A stretch of 64,000 nucleotides of DNA from Pelagibacterium sp. 26DY04 (GTDB lineage: Bacteria > Pseudomonadota > Alphaproteobacteria > Rhizobiales > Devosiaceae). Below are positions 44,978 to 54,284 of the stretch, piece after piece. The DNA is taken from assembly GCF_031202305.1 (NCBI RefSeq), contig NZ_CP101731.1:186001-250000 (forward strand), given 5' to 3'. The translations under genes and the position numbers were made by a program. Every line of letters begins with the position of its first letter. Position 1 is the first letter of the stretch. The notes beneath the pieces were generated by a model. That model searched no databases, was not told the DNA's origin, and saw only the letters and a list, made by a program, of their open reading frames with translations.

Positions 44978-45571
44978 CTAGACCCGGCTCGGCCCCGCGC
45001 CGGGCCGGGCTGCCGGTCTGAGCCCGATCCGCGTCACCCTCTGGCGTTCATCGCGGGTAAAGCTCATCTCGCCTATGGCATAGAGATCCGGCCCGATCCG
45101 GTTGACGGTCAGCCGCCCATGGCACGCCCAGGGCCGCGCTTCATGGGAAAACGGGATCTCGAGCGCGATCACCGGCTCATTCTTCGCCAAAGCGGCAAAC
45201 CGCCTGGCCATCCCGGCAAGCGCGGGATTGATCTCTCCATCGAACAGCCAGCCGAAGAGCCTGAGCGGCCCGCCCCTTTCGCGCAGGAACGGGCTCGCGG
45301 CGACGATCTCGAGCCCGGCGTCGAACAGCACGAGCGGCGCCTGCGCCCCACGCACATAATGGATCAGCCCCGCCAGCACCGGATCGGCACGTCCCCAGAT
45401 CAACGCCTTTATGGCATCGAGATTGGCGGCACGCGGCTGGTCCCGCCCGCTCTCCCAGCGCGAGACCTGGCTCTGGCTCACCCCGAGCGTCCTGGCGATC
45501 GCGTCCTGATTGATGCGCGTCTTGATCCGAAAGCTGCGCAGCGCCATCCCGATATCGATGCTCTGATCCAT
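44978..45571 (-). CDS. XRE-family regulator with C-terminal sensor-like domain
   Basis: 197 residues from the ATG at 45571. Residues about 8-60 form a Cro/CI helix-turn-helix (GMALRSFRIKTRINQDAIARTLGVSQSQVSRWESGRDQP). The C-terminal 130 residues (VLFDAGLEIVAASPFLRERGG, HGRLTVNRIGPDLYAIGEMSF) have a PAS-like strand/helix order. It is divergent from the outer-membrane-like gene at 45695 across 123 bp and may control it. It is convergent with the Gly-rich gene, 7 bp apart. Confidence 0.8.
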   Translation of the reverse strand: MDQSIDIGMALRSFRIKTRINQDAIARTLGVSQSQVSRWESGRDQPRAANLDAIKALIWGRADPVLAGLIHYVRGAQAPLVLFDAGLEIVAASPFLRERGGPLRLFGWLFDGEINPALAGMARRFAALAKNEPVIALEIPFSHEARPWACHGRLTVNRIGPDLYAIGEMSFTRDERQRVTRIGLRPAARPGAGPSRV

Positions 45572-45694
45572 GCAACACCACCCGTTACGTAGGAGTACGG
45601 GTCCGGCCGGCGCGAAAACCTTCACCATGCCGCCCCCATCATCGAGCCCGATCAAAGCACCGGGCGCGTGAACATTGCTTGTGGGGGACGGTAG

Positions 45695-46858
45695 GTGAAC
45701 ATCCTAAGGGCAGCAGTCCTCGCAATTGGCCTCGGCCTCAGCGCACCGGCCACCGCGCAACCGGCCCCTTCCCTCGCCTCGAGCGCGGAGGCCGGCTGGA
45801 CCTCCAATGTCGAGGGAACCGCGGATGGCGGCGCGGATTTCTACATCACCCACACCCATAGCCTTGGCATCACCACGGGCGAGGGCGATTTCGCCCTGCG
45901 CGGCACCATCATCTTCGAAGACACGCGCTATGGTGAACTCTGGCGCGAAAACGACTGGGCCGCCTCCGCCACGCTCGAGGCCGAAACCCGCCTCGGCGCC
46001 GACACCGCCCTGCGCGGCAGTCTGCTTATCTCCTATGGCGAGGAGGGCCAGAGCCTTGCCACCCTCGCCGGCCCGCTCGGCATCGTCCAGCCCAACCTCG
46101 CCGCCCTCGCCCGCCTGCGCGCCGAAACCGCGCTGGGCGATGCGATCGCGGGCGCCGATTTCGCCTATGCCGCCCAGCGCCCCGGCAACGCGCGCTTTGA
46201 GGCCAACCTCCTGCCCCCTGCCCGCACGGAGGCGGTCACCGATACGCTGACCGCCGGCCTCGATCTGGCCTACCCCCTGAGCCCCACCGCCGCGCTTGCC
46301 GCCCGCGCGCAGTATTCGGCTGTCCTCGTCTCGTCGGACGAGCAGGCCGCCTTCGTCCGGTTCCCGCTCTCGATCGCCCGCCTCGCGACCGGTTTCGATC
46401 TCTCCGACGGCGCCCAAAGCTCGGCAACGCTGCGCGCCGGCATCGATCTCCTCATCCCCGAAGACACTTCGATCGATTCGCTTCTGACCCCCTATGCCGA
46501 ATTCGCCTCCGAGCTTGCGGTCAACGAAATCCTCACCCTCGCCACGACGCTGGAAGCGGCCACCGACACCGAGGACCCCGCCGACGGCCTCGCCGATTGG
46601 CGCCTCAAGGCCCGCGGCTCCATCCTCTTGACCCCCGCCCCGCAATGGGCGCTCGAAGCGGCCGGATTTGCCAAGCAGATCCATAGCCCCGCCCTCGATC
46701 TGCTGATCGAAACCGAGCACGGAGCCGAACTCATCGCCCGCTGGATGCCGGCGGGCGGCCTGCACCTCGAAGCGCTCGCCCGCTATCGCCGCGTCGAGGG
46801 GCTTGCCCCCACCTATGACGAAACCCGCATCGGCCTGCGCATTTCCGCCGCGATCTGA
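45695..46858 (+). CDS. Putative outer-membrane beta-barrel protein
   Basis: 387 residues from a GTG at 45695. A signal peptide covers about 1-21 (ending PATAQ). The rest is a series of alternating polar/hydrophobic strands (GDFALRGTIIFEDTRYG, WAASATLEAETRLG, ALRGSLLISYG and so on) and ends ETRIGLRISAAI, as in beta-barrels that end in a hydrophobic strand. The terminal residue is Ile, not Phe. No specific family is recognised. The barrel call is from the pattern only. Divergent from the XRE regulator. Confidence 0.6.
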   Translation: MNILRAAVLAIGLGLSAPATAQPAPSLASSAEAGWTSNVEGTADGGADFYITHTHSLGITTGEGDFALRGTIIFEDTRYGELWRENDWAASATLEAETRLGADTALRGSLLISYGEEGQSLATLAGPLGIVQPNLAALARLRAETALGDAIAGADFAYAAQRPGNARFEANLLPPARTEAVTDTLTAGLDLAYPLSPTAALAARAQYSAVLVSSDEQAAFVRFPLSIARLATGFDLSDGAQSSATLRAGIDLLIPEDTSIDSLLTPYAEFASELAVNEILTLATTLEAATDTEDPADGLADWRLKARGSILLTPAPQWALEAAGFAKQIHSPALDLLIETEHGAELIARWMPAGGLHLEALARYRRVEGLAPTYDETRIGLRISAAI

Positions 46859-46931
46859 CTTTCCCATTGAGTTGGCCGCGCTCCCTTGGCACAAGGGGCC
46901 AACTCAAATCCGGCAAAGGACAAATAGCGCT

Positions 46932-47837
46932 GTGATCGTCGTGTTCGGCTCCATCAATATCGACCTGATCGGCCACGCCCCCACCCTGATGCGGCCGGGC
47001 GAAACCGTGCTCGGCACCGCGCTCGAACTCTCCCCGGGCGGCAAGGGGGCCAATCAGGCGCTCGCGGCCAGCCGTGCCGGCGCCGAGGTCAGGATGGTGG
47101 GCTGCGTGGGCTCGGACGATTTCGCCGCCCAGGCGCTCACCCTGTTGCGCGAATCCGGGGTCGATCTGTCCGGCGTGCGCCGCATGGATCGCCATACCGG
47201 CACCGCGCTGATCATCGTCGACAAGGAGGGGGAGAACATGATCACCATTCTCCCCGGCGCCAATTCGCGCCTGACCGCCGCAGCGCTCGAACAGGCCGGC
47301 ATCGCGGCCGGTGACTGGCTGCTGCTCCAGCTCGAAACCCCTATAGAGGCCTCGATCGCCGCCGCCAAGCTGGCGCGGGAACAGGGCGCCAAAGTCGTCC
47401 TCAACCTCGCGCCCTTCACCGATTTCGATCTCGGCTTTCTCGACCATATCGACGTTTTGGTCGTCAACGAAACCGAACTGACCGGCGTGCTCGCGATGCT
47501 CGACGTTCCCGAACTCGACGAGGACGAAGCGGTCGCCTGGCTGGCCGAAAGGATCGGTGTCACCGTGGTCGCGACCCTCGGGTCGCGCGGCGCCCTCGCC
47601 GCCGCCAACGGGCAGATCGTCTCCGCTCCGGCGCTCAAGATCACCCCGCTCGATACGGTGGGGGCCGGCGACACCTTCGTGGGCTATCTCGCCGCCGGGC
47701 TGGCCGAAGGCCTCGATCTGGCTTCCGCCATGGAGCGGGCCGGAGTCGCAGCGGGTCTTGCCTGCCTCGCCCATGGGGCCCAGCCCTCGATTCCGGAAAT
47801 CGATGCGGTCACGGCCCGACTCGCCGCCCCAAAATGA
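46932..47837 (+). CDS. rbsK: Ribokinase (PfkB family sugar kinase)
   Basis: 301 residues from a GTG at 46932. The first PfkB signature ELSPGGKGANQALAASRAGAEVRMVGCVGSD and the second DTVGAGDTFVGYLAAGLA with catalytic Asp are present. The start GSINIDLIGHAP matches ribokinase. It phosphorylates ribose or a related sugar at O5 with ATP; the exact sugar cannot be read. No ribose transporter is adjacent. The stop overlaps the next gene by 4 bp. Confidence 0.88.
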   Translation: MIVVFGSINIDLIGHAPTLMRPGETVLGTALELSPGGKGANQALAASRAGAEVRMVGCVGSDDFAAQALTLLRESGVDLSGVRRMDRHTGTALIIVDKEGENMITILPGANSRLTAAALEQAGIAAGDWLLLQLETPIEASIAAAKLAREQGAKVVLNLAPFTDFDLGFLDHIDVLVVNETELTGVLAMLDVPELDEDEAVAWLAERIGVTVVATLGSRGALAAANGQIVSAPALKITPLDTVGAGDTFVGYLAAGLAEGLDLASAMERAGVAAGLACLAHGAQPSIPEIDAVTARLAAPK

Positions 47838-49036
47838 GCGCAACTCACACCCTCGTCATCGACCGGCTCGGCCATCGCGGCGAGGGTGTGGCGTTGGTCG
47901 AAGGCAAGCCGATCTTCGTGCCCGCAACCCTGCCCGGGGAAACCGTCGCGGTCACCATCGAAGGCAATCGCGGCACGCTCCTCGATATTCTCGCACCCAG
48001 CCCCAACCGAAGCGCTGCGCCGTGCCCGCATTTTCCCGCCTGCGGCGGCTGCCAGCTCCAGCATCTGAGCGCTGAAACCTATAGCCAATTCAAGCGCTCG
48101 CTGGTCGTCGATGCCCTTTCGCGCGCCGGTGTTGCCGCCGACGTCAACGACCCCATCATCGCCTATGGCGCCGGCCGTCGCCGCGCCACCTTTCATGCCA
48201 CGCGCTCTGCTGCCGGGTTCATGGCGCTGCGCAGCCACCAAATCCACGATCTCGACCGCTGCCCGATCCTCGTCCCCGCCCTTGCCCAGGCCCCGCGCAT
48301 CGCCCGCGATTTCGCTTCTGCCGTCGGGCCCTGCGATGTGGCCTTCACCGCCTCGGATATGGGCCTCGACGTGGCGGTCCGCGCCAAGGGCACAAAGGCG
48401 AATCCTAAGCTCACCGATCTCGCCCGCGCCTTCGATCTCGCCCGGCTTTCGCTCAATGGCGAGCCGCTGATCATCCACCGCCAGCCCACGGTCACCATGG
48501 GCCGCGCCCAGGTCCCGCTTCCGGTCGGCAGCTTTCTTCAGGCCACCGAAGCGGCGGAAGCCGCTCTTGCCGAACTGGTCGTCAAGGCCGTGGCCGGCGC
48601 AAGGCAGGTGGCGGACCTGTTCTGCGGCGTCGGCCCCTTCGCCCTGCGCCTGGCCGAACGTGCCGCCGTCCTTGCCGCCGATTCCGATAGCCCCGCCGTC
48701 GCCGCGCTCGATGCGGCAAAGCGCAAGGCCAAGGGGCTCAAGCCCATCGCGGCCGAAAAACGCGACCTCTTCCGCGAACCGCTCGGCCCGTTCGAGCTCA
48801 ACCATTTCGACGCCGTCGTCCTCGATCCGCCCCGCGCCGGCGCCCAGGCCCAGATCGCCGAACTGGCGAAATCGAAGGTCAAAACCATCGCCTATGTGAG
48901 CTGCGATCCGCAAAGTTTCGCCCGTGACGCGGCAACACTGGTCGCAGCGGGTTATGTCATCGGCCCTGTTAGGCCTTTGGACCAGTTCGCCTTTTCGTCG
49001 CACACGGAAGTGTTCGCCCGCTTCGAACGCCCCTGA
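47834..49036 (+). CDS. RNA (uracil-C5)-methyltransferase, TrmA/RlmD family
   Basis: 400 residues. A TRAM-like N-terminus (IDRLGHRGEGVALVEGKPIFVPATLPGETVAVTIEG) is followed by the iron-sulfur cysteines CPHFPACGGCQLQH. The SAM-binding motif VADLFCGVGPFALRLAE, VLDPPRAGA and the catalytic cysteine region YVSCDPQSFARD follow. This is a 23S rRNA or tRNA m5U methyltransferase; the exact target (RlmC, RlmD or TrmA) cannot be decided from sequence. It overlaps rbsK by 4 bp, a chance operon partner. Confidence 0.9.
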   Translation: MSATHTLVIDRLGHRGEGVALVEGKPIFVPATLPGETVAVTIEGNRGTLLDILAPSPNRSAAPCPHFPACGGCQLQHLSAETYSQFKRSLVVDALSRAGVAADVNDPIIAYGAGRRRATFHATRSAAGFMALRSHQIHDLDRCPILVPALAQAPRIARDFASAVGPCDVAFTASDMGLDVAVRAKGTKANPKLTDLARAFDLARLSLNGEPLIIHRQPTVTMGRAQVPLPVGSFLQATEAAEAALAELVVKAVAGARQVADLFCGVGPFALRLAERAAVLAADSDSPAVAALDAAKRKAKGLKPIAAEKRDLFREPLGPFELNHFDAVVLDPPRAGAQAQIAELAKSKVKTIAYVSCDPQSFARDAATLVAAGYVIGPVRPLDQFAFSSHTEVFARFERP

Positions 49037-49060
49037 TCGCCCACAAGACGGGGGTTTCCA

Positions 49061-49089
49061 CAGTCATCAATCTGTCATCTCTCTGTCAC
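49061..49089 (+). promoter_or_regulatory. PHO box (three phased heptamers) upstream of ugpB
   Basis: CAGTCAT (49061-49067), CTGTCAT (49072-49078) and CTGTCAC (49083-49089) are spaced by exactly four bases, giving an 11-bp phase. This is the PhoB-binding pattern. ugp genes are known PhoB targets in rhizobia and E. coli. Confidence 0.8.
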
Positions 49090-49182
49090 GCAGGAGTCAA
49101 GACCAAGCCCTACGTCTCGTGCCGCAACGGCAGGGGCGGGCTTCGCGCCGCCGAAAACTTCAATCAGGGTTTGGACAGCAAC

Positions 49183-50514
49183 ATGCTCAAGACACTCCTG
49201 GCCAGCGGCACGGCTGGTCTCGCACTTTTCGCTGGCGCTGGCACGGCCTTCGCCCAGACCGAAATCTCCTGGTGGCATTCGATGGGCGGCGAGCTCGGCG
49301 AGCGTCTGGTCGCCATCACCGAGGACTTCAATGCCAGCCAGGACGAATATGTCGTGGTCCCCTCCTATCGCGGCGAATACGAGGAATCGCTGGTCAACAC
49401 CATCGCTGCCTTCCGCGCCGGCGAACAGCCCCACCTCGTTCAGGTCTACGAAGTGGGCACCGGCACCATGATGGCCGCCCAGGGCGCCGTCTACCCGGTC
49501 TATCAGCTCATGGCTGACCACGGCTCGAACTTCGACCCGTCCGCCTACCTGCCGGTCGTCACCGGCTATTACACCGACACCGACGGCAATATGCTTTCGA
49601 TGCCGTTCAATTCCTCGACCCCGATCCTTTACTACAACAAGGACGCGTTCGAAGCCGCCGGTCTCGATCCTGAAGTTGCTCCCGCCACCTGGGAAGAAAT
49701 CGAATCCTTTTCGCAACAGATCCTTGATGCCGGCGCTGCCGAATGCGGCTTCGTGATGGCCTATACCGCCACCTGGCTCGGCACCGAAAACCTTTCGGCC
49801 CTGCACAACGTGCCCTATGGCACGCTGGAAAACGGCTTCGGCGGTCTTGATAGCGAATTGACCTTCAACCACGAGTTGGCCGTTCGCCTCTGGGAAAAGC
49901 TGGCCGAGTGGCAGGAAGCCGGCATCTATTCGTATGGCGGCACTGCCGGCGGCGCCGACAACGCCCCCAAATTCTATTCGGGCGAATGCGCCATGTACAT
50001 GAACTCCTCGGCCTCGCGCGCCGGCGTTCTGGCCAATGCCGATGGCTTTGAAGTGGGCTTCGGCATGCTGCCGGTCTTTGCCGACGTCGAAGGCGCCCCG
50101 CAGAACTCGATCATCGGTGGCGCGACGCTCTGGACCCTTTCGGGTCACGAAGACGCTGAATACGAAGGCGTTGCCGAGTTCCTGACCTACCTCTCCTCGC
50201 CTGAAGTCCAGGCCGCTTGGCACCAAGCCACCGGCTACCTCCCGGTCACCACTGCCGCTTACGAGCTGAGCCAGGAGCAGGGCTACTACGACGAGAACCC
50301 CGGCGCCGATACCGCCATCAACCAGATCAACCTCAACGAGCCCACCGAGAACTCCAAGGGCGTTCGCTTCGGCAACATGCCCCAGATCCGCACCGTTCTC
50401 GATGAAGAACTCCAGGCTGTTCTGAACGGCACCAAGACTGCCCAGGAAGCCCTGGATTCGGCTGTCGAACGCGGCAACCAGATCCTGCGTGAGTTCGAAG
50501 CCGCCAACAGCTAA
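49183..50514 (+). CDS. ugpB: Glycerol-3-phosphate ABC transporter, substrate-binding protein
   Basis: 443 residues from the ATG at 49183; a TTG 12 bp upstream is an alternative. A signal peptide covers about 1-25 (ending GTAFAQ). Signatures TEISWWHSMGGELGERLVAITEDFNASQDEYVVVPSYRGEYEESL, MSMPFNSSTPILYYNKDAFEAAG, and SNYEGVA-like segments match UgpB. It binds sn-glycerol-3-phosphate (and glycerophosphodiesters) in the periplasm. The mature protein is acidic. The PHO box upstream predicts induction under phosphate limitation. Confidence 0.95.
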   Translation: MLKTLLASGTAGLALFAGAGTAFAQTEISWWHSMGGELGERLVAITEDFNASQDEYVVVPSYRGEYEESLVNTIAAFRAGEQPHLVQVYEVGTGTMMAAQGAVYPVYQLMADHGSNFDPSAYLPVVTGYYTDTDGNMLSMPFNSSTPILYYNKDAFEAAGLDPEVAPATWEEIESFSQQILDAGAAECGFVMAYTATWLGTENLSALHNVPYGTLENGFGGLDSELTFNHELAVRLWEKLAEWQEAGIYSYGGTAGGADNAPKFYSGECAMYMNSSASRAGVLANADGFEVGFGMLPVFADVEGAPQNSIIGGATLWTLSGHEDAEYEGVAEFLTYLSSPEVQAAWHQATGYLPVTTAAYELSQEQGYYDENPGADTAINQINLNEPTENSKGVRFGNMPQIRTVLDEELQAVLNGTKTAQEALDSAVERGNQILREFEAANS

Positions 50515-50534
50515 GCGGCGTCACAACAAAAAGG

Positions 50535-50562
50535 AAGGGCCGGCCCCAGCGCGCCGGCCCTT
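50535..50562 (+). terminator. Intercistronic hairpin ugpB-ugpA
   Basis: AAGGGCCGGC and GCCGGCCCTT pair over 10 bp around eight bases. A weak ATTTT follows four bases later. As in urtA-urtB, it may stabilise or attenuate the binding-protein message. Confidence 0.65.
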
Positions 50563-50585
50563 CGACATTTTGCGACGGGCGGACG

Positions 50586-51470
50586 ATGGAAACCAAACGC
50601 ACAATCTTTCCCCAAAAGGCGCTGCCCTATCTGTTCGTGGCGCCCCAATTGATCATCACCCTGGTGTTCTTCATCTGGCCGGCATCCCAGGCGGTCAAAT
50701 CCTCCTTCGAGCGCACCGACCCCTTCGGGCTCTCGACCCAGTTCGTGGGCCTCACCCACTACATTCGCCTGTTCCAGGATCCGCTCTATCTCAATTCGGT
50801 CGGCCGCACCGTGATCTTTGCCGTCGCGGTGACCGCCATTTCCATGGGACTGGCGCTGCTGCTCGCGGCCGCCGTCTCCCGGCTGATCCGCTCGTCCCAA
50901 GCCTATACCACCCTGCTGGTCTGGCCCTATGCCGTCGCCCCGGTGGTCGCTGGCATTCTGTGGTGGTTCCTGTTCAATAGCTCCACCGGCATCCTGCCCT
51001 ATATGCTGCGCTATTTCGGCGTCGTCTGGAACGCCAACCTCAATGGCGACCACGCGATGATCCTCATCATCATCGCGGCGAGCTGGAAGCAGATTTCCTA
51101 CAATTTCCTGTTCTTTCTAGCCGGCATGCAGTCGATCCCGCACTCGCTCACCGAAGCGGCGGCCATCGATGGCGCGGGCCCCTTCAAGCGGTTCTGGACC
51201 ATCGTCTTCCCGCTGCTTTCGCCCACCACGTTCTTTTTGTTCATCATCAATGTCAATTACGTGATGTTCGACACCTTCGGCATCATCGCCGCAACCACCG
51301 AGGGCGGTCCCAATCAGGCCACCAACATCCTTGTGTACAAGGTTTATTCGGACGGGTTCATCGGCCTCAATATCGGCTCGTCATCGGCCCAGTCGGTGGT
51401 CCTGATGCTGTTCGTCATCCTCCTTACCTTCGTGCAGTTCCGCTATGTGGAACGGCGGGTGCAGTATTAG
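50586..51470 (+). CDS. ugpA: Glycerol-3-phosphate ABC transporter permease UgpA
   Basis: 294 residues. Six hydrophobic segments; the EAA-type loop is AAAIDGAGPFKRFWTIVFPLLSPTTFFL. The start ETKRTIFPQKALPYLFVAPQLIITLVFFIWPASQAV is typical of UgpA. It forms the channel with UgpE. The gap to ugpE is 10 bp. Confidence 0.95.
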   Translation: METKRTIFPQKALPYLFVAPQLIITLVFFIWPASQAVKSSFERTDPFGLSTQFVGLTHYIRLFQDPLYLNSVGRTVIFAVAVTAISMGLALLLAAAVSRLIRSSQAYTTLLVWPYAVAPVVAGILWWFLFNSSTGILPYMLRYFGVVWNANLNGDHAMILIIIAASWKQISYNFLFFLAGMQSIPHSLTEAAAIDGAGPFKRFWTIVFPLLSPTTFFLFIINVNYVMFDTFGIIAATTEGGPNQATNILVYKVYSDGFIGLNIGSSSAQSVVLMLFVILLTFVQFRYVERRVQY

Positions 51471-51480
51471 AGGCGCCGCC

Positions 51481-52320
51481 ATGGTCGAAAACCGTCCCCT
51501 TCTCACCGTCCTCACCCATCTGGTCCTGGTCGTGGGCGTCATCATCGTCGCCTTCCCCGTCTATGTGGCGGTCATCGCCATGACCCATACCGATGTGACG
51601 CTCAACAGCGGCGCCCCGCTTCTGCCGGGTGGCGAACTCATCGCCAACCTCATTGCGGTCTGGACCTTCGATCCGCCGGGCAGCCCGCCCTTCTGGCTGA
51701 TGGTGTGGAATTCCACGGTGATGGCGCTCATCATCATGGTGGGCAAGATCGCCATCTCGATCATCTCCGCCTACGCCATCGTCTATTTCAAATTCCCCTT
51801 CCGGCTCCTGGCCTTCTGGCTGATCTTCATCACCCTGATGCTGCCGGTCGAGGTGCGCATCATCCCCACCTATGAGGTCGTGGCCAATCTGGGCATGCTC
51901 AACACCTATGCCGGCCTCACCGTCCCGCTGATCGCCTCGGCCACCGCCACCTTCCTCTTCCGGCAGTTCTTCATGACCATCCCGGACGAGATGATGGAGG
52001 CGGCCCGCGTCGATGGCGCCGGCCCGATCAAATTCTTCCGCGATATCCTTTTGCCGCTCTCGCGCACAAATATCGCGGCGCTGTGCATCATCCTCTTCAT
52101 CTATGGCTGGGTGCAGTATCTCTGGCCGCTTCTGGTCACCACGCGCGAGGAACACTTCACCCTCATGATGGGCGTACGCCAGATGGCCGGCGCCCAGGAG
52201 GTCGATCCGCAATGGAACCTCATCATGACGGCCGTGGTGCTCGCCATGCTGCCCCCCGTCCTCATCGTCATTCTCATGCAGCGCCTGTTCGTCAAAGGCC
52301 TTGTCGAAACGGAGAAATAA
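51481..52320 (+). CDS. ugpE: Glycerol-3-phosphate ABC transporter permease UgpE
   Basis: 279 residues from the ATG at 51481. Six hydrophobic segments and the EAA loop AARVDGAGPIKFFRDILLPLSRTNIAAL. The start MVENRPLLTVLTHLVLVVGVIIVAFPVYVAVIAMTH is typical of UgpE. It pairs with UgpA. ugpC follows 3 bp later. Confidence 0.95.
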   Translation: MVENRPLLTVLTHLVLVVGVIIVAFPVYVAVIAMTHTDVTLNSGAPLLPGGELIANLIAVWTFDPPGSPPFWLMVWNSTVMALIIMVGKIAISIISAYAIVYFKFPFRLLAFWLIFITLMLPVEVRIIPTYEVVANLGMLNTYAGLTVPLIASATATFLFRQFFMTIPDEMMEAARVDGAGPIKFFRDILLPLSRTNIAALCIILFIYGWVQYLWPLLVTTREEHFTLMMGVRQMAGAQEVDPQWNLIMTAVVLAMLPPVLIVILMQRLFVKGLVETEK

Positions 52321-52323
52321 CCA

Positions 52324-53391
52324 ATGTCCGCCATCGAAATCTCCAATGTCCGCAAGATCTATCAGGGCAATGTCGAGGCCATCAAAGGCATTGATCTGTC
52401 CATCGAAGACGGCGAACTCGTCGTCCTCGTCGGTCCTTCCGGCTGTGGGAAATCCACGCTGTTGCGCATGATTGCCGGGCTGGAATCGATCACCTCGGGC
52501 GACGTGCGCATCGGGGAAACCGTGGTCAACAAGCTCGAACCGGCCGAGCGCGACATCGCCATGGTGTTCCAGAACTATGCGCTCTACCCCCATATGAGCG
52601 TGCGCCAGAATCTCGAATACGGGCTCAAGAACCGCAAAACCCCCAAGGAGGAGATCGATCGCCGCGTCGCCGAGGCCGCCCGGATCCTGGAAATCGAACA
52701 GTTCCTCGAGCGCAAGCCGCGCCAGCTTTCCGGCGGCCAGCGTCAGCGCGTCGCGATGGGCCGGGCCATCGTACGCCAGCCCAAGGCGTTCCTGTTCGAC
52801 GAGCCACTCTCCAATCTCGATGCCAAACTGCGCGGCCAGATGCGGGTTGAAATCCGCCGCCTGCAGCGCACGCTTGGCACCACCTCGGTCTATGTCACCC
52901 ACGATCAGCTCGAAGCCATGACGTTGGCCGACAAGCTGGTGGTGATGAACGGCGGGGTGATCGAACAGATCGGCAAGCCGCTCGAGGTCTATTCCGACCC
53001 TGCTTCGGTCTTCGTTGCCGCCTTCATGGGTTCGCCCGGCATGAACCTGGTTCCCACCGACGCGCTGCGCGCCGTGGCCGGCACGCTTCCCGACCGCGTG
53101 GCTGCCGGCTGCGGCACCATCGGCATCCGCCCCGAAGATATCGCCCTCGAAGCGCCCGCCGAGCCCCACCTTTCGATCGACGCCACCCTCGATGCCATCG
53201 AGCTCGTAGGTTCGGAAAGCCTGCTCTATGTTCACGCCCAGGGGCTCGACAAGGAACTGGTGCTGCGCAGCGCCGGCATCCATCGCGGCGAGACCGGCGA
53301 TGCGCTCAAAATCCACGTTCCGCACACCGCTTTGCATTGTTTCGATGCCCAGACGGGGCGAAAAATGCACGACCGTGTTGGCAATGCCTGA
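52324..53391 (+). CDS. ugpC: Glycerol-3-phosphate ABC transporter ATP-binding protein UgpC
   Basis: 355 residues. Walker [10 protein letters not shown] at 37-45, signature [14 protein letters not shown], Walker [12 protein letters not shown] and the H-loop [10 protein letters not shown] are present. The C-terminal 110 residues form the regulatory OB-like domain of the MalK/UgpC group ([23 protein letters not shown]). It energises the Ugp transporter and is the last gene of the operon. Confidence 0.96.
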   Translation: MSAIEISNVRKIYQGNVEAIKGIDLSIEDGELVVLVGPSGCGKSTLLRMIAGLESITSGDVRIGETVVNKLEPAERDIAMVFQNYALYPHMSVRQNLEYGLKNRKTPKEEIDRRVAEAARILEIEQFLERKPRQLSGGQRQRVAMGRAIVRQPKAFLFDEPLSNLDAKLRGQMRVEIRRLQRTLGTTSVYVTHDQLEAMTLADKLVVMNGGVIEQIGKPLEVYSDPASVFVAAFMGSPGMNLVPTDALRAVAGTLPDRVAAGCGTIGIRPEDIALEAPAEPHLSIDATLDAIELVGSESLLYVHAQGLDKELVLRSAGIHRGETGDALKIHVPHTALHCFDAQTGRKMHDRVGNA

Positions 53392-53456
53392 ATAGAGCCG
53401 TCGATCAGGGGCACATTGGCTGATCTCGACCCGTATATGGACACTATGGAGCCACC

Positions 53457-54086
53457 ATGCGTGCCGTCATAACAGCCCTGATCGCCATCTCTCTCGCCCT
53501 CGTTTCCCCCGCTCTCGCCCAGGATTCGAGGGGTTACGCCAAGTCCCTCTTCGCCCAGCTCCATCCCGAGGACCAAACCCTCGCCCAAGGCTGGCGCGAA
53601 GGGCTGGCGGCTCGTCTCGACCAATTGGCCGGGACCTCCGAGGATCCCGAAATCCTGGGTGCCCTTCCACAATTTCAGACCCTGATCGATGCCGAGCCCA
53701 TCGCCTTCCACATCGCCGAACTCGAAGGCGATTGGCGCATGCGCTCGCTGCAAGCCACCGAACTGGGCGCTTTCGTCTATCCCTATTTTCCCGCCCGCAT
53801 CTATCCCGAAGGGCAGGCGCTCATCTTCGACAAGGCGTCCGGCAGCCAGCGCCATCGGGGCATGTTGGCGCAAGCTGATGATATGACGGTGTTTTTCGTC
53901 GGAGCGCTTTACTACGGCTATGAAGCCCCGCGCCTTTATTCGACAATGATGGCCGGGGAAATCACGCCCGAACAGCGCGAATTCGATGCGGTCGCCGAAA
54001 TTCAGAAAATCGGCGAAAACCACTTCGTCATGGCCTTCGCTCCCGAAGATGGCGGACGATTCCGGCTCTATGAAATCAGAAAGTAA
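53457..54086 (+). CDS. DUF4893 family secreted protein
   Basis: 209 residues. A signal peptide covers about 1-22 (ending SPALAQ). The mature part resembles DUF4893: IAFHIAELEGDWRMRSLQATELGAFVYPYFPARIY, IFDKASGSQRHRGML and VFFVGALYYGYEAPRLYS. The family is uncharacterised and periplasmic. It lies 65 bp after ugpC but belongs to no visible pathway. Confidence 0.72.
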   Translation: MRAVITALIAISLALVSPALAQDSRGYAKSLFAQLHPEDQTLAQGWREGLAARLDQLAGTSEDPEILGALPQFQTLIDAEPIAFHIAELEGDWRMRSLQATELGAFVYPYFPARIYPEGQALIFDKASGSQRHRGMLAQADDMTVFFVGALYYGYEAPRLYSTMMAGEITPEQREFDAVAEIQKIGENHFVMAFAPEDGGRFRLYEIRK

Positions 54087-54105
54087 TCCCTGCCTCTCTC
54101 TGATT

Positions 54106-54153
54106 GGGTAGGATGGGAAACAGGATTGGCGGCAAATGTCACCAATCCTACCC
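54106..54153. promoter_or_regulatory. Overlapping inverted repeats in the intergenic region before the SGNH gene
   Basis: GGGTAGGAT (54106-54114) pairs with ATCCTACCC (54145-54153), and AGGATTGG (54122-54129) pairs with CCAATCCT (54142-54149). The right arms overlap, so only one pairing can form at a time. No T-run follows either stem. Confidence 0.45.
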
Positions 54154-54284
54154 ATCGCCGGCCTTCCAATGCATTCAATTGCCTCGAAGTGCGTCTTGCG
54201 GGCTTGTCAGGCTCGAACGGTGCGCGCTAGCAAACTCCACCCCTCGCGCCTTGCGCCGGGGAAGAGGAATTTGGAGGAAAATCA

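Noticed and set aside
51424..53370. Minus-strand frame of 648 codons opposite ugpE and ugpC
   Set aside because: The ugp genes are certain; the opposite frame lacks any family signature and a credible start.
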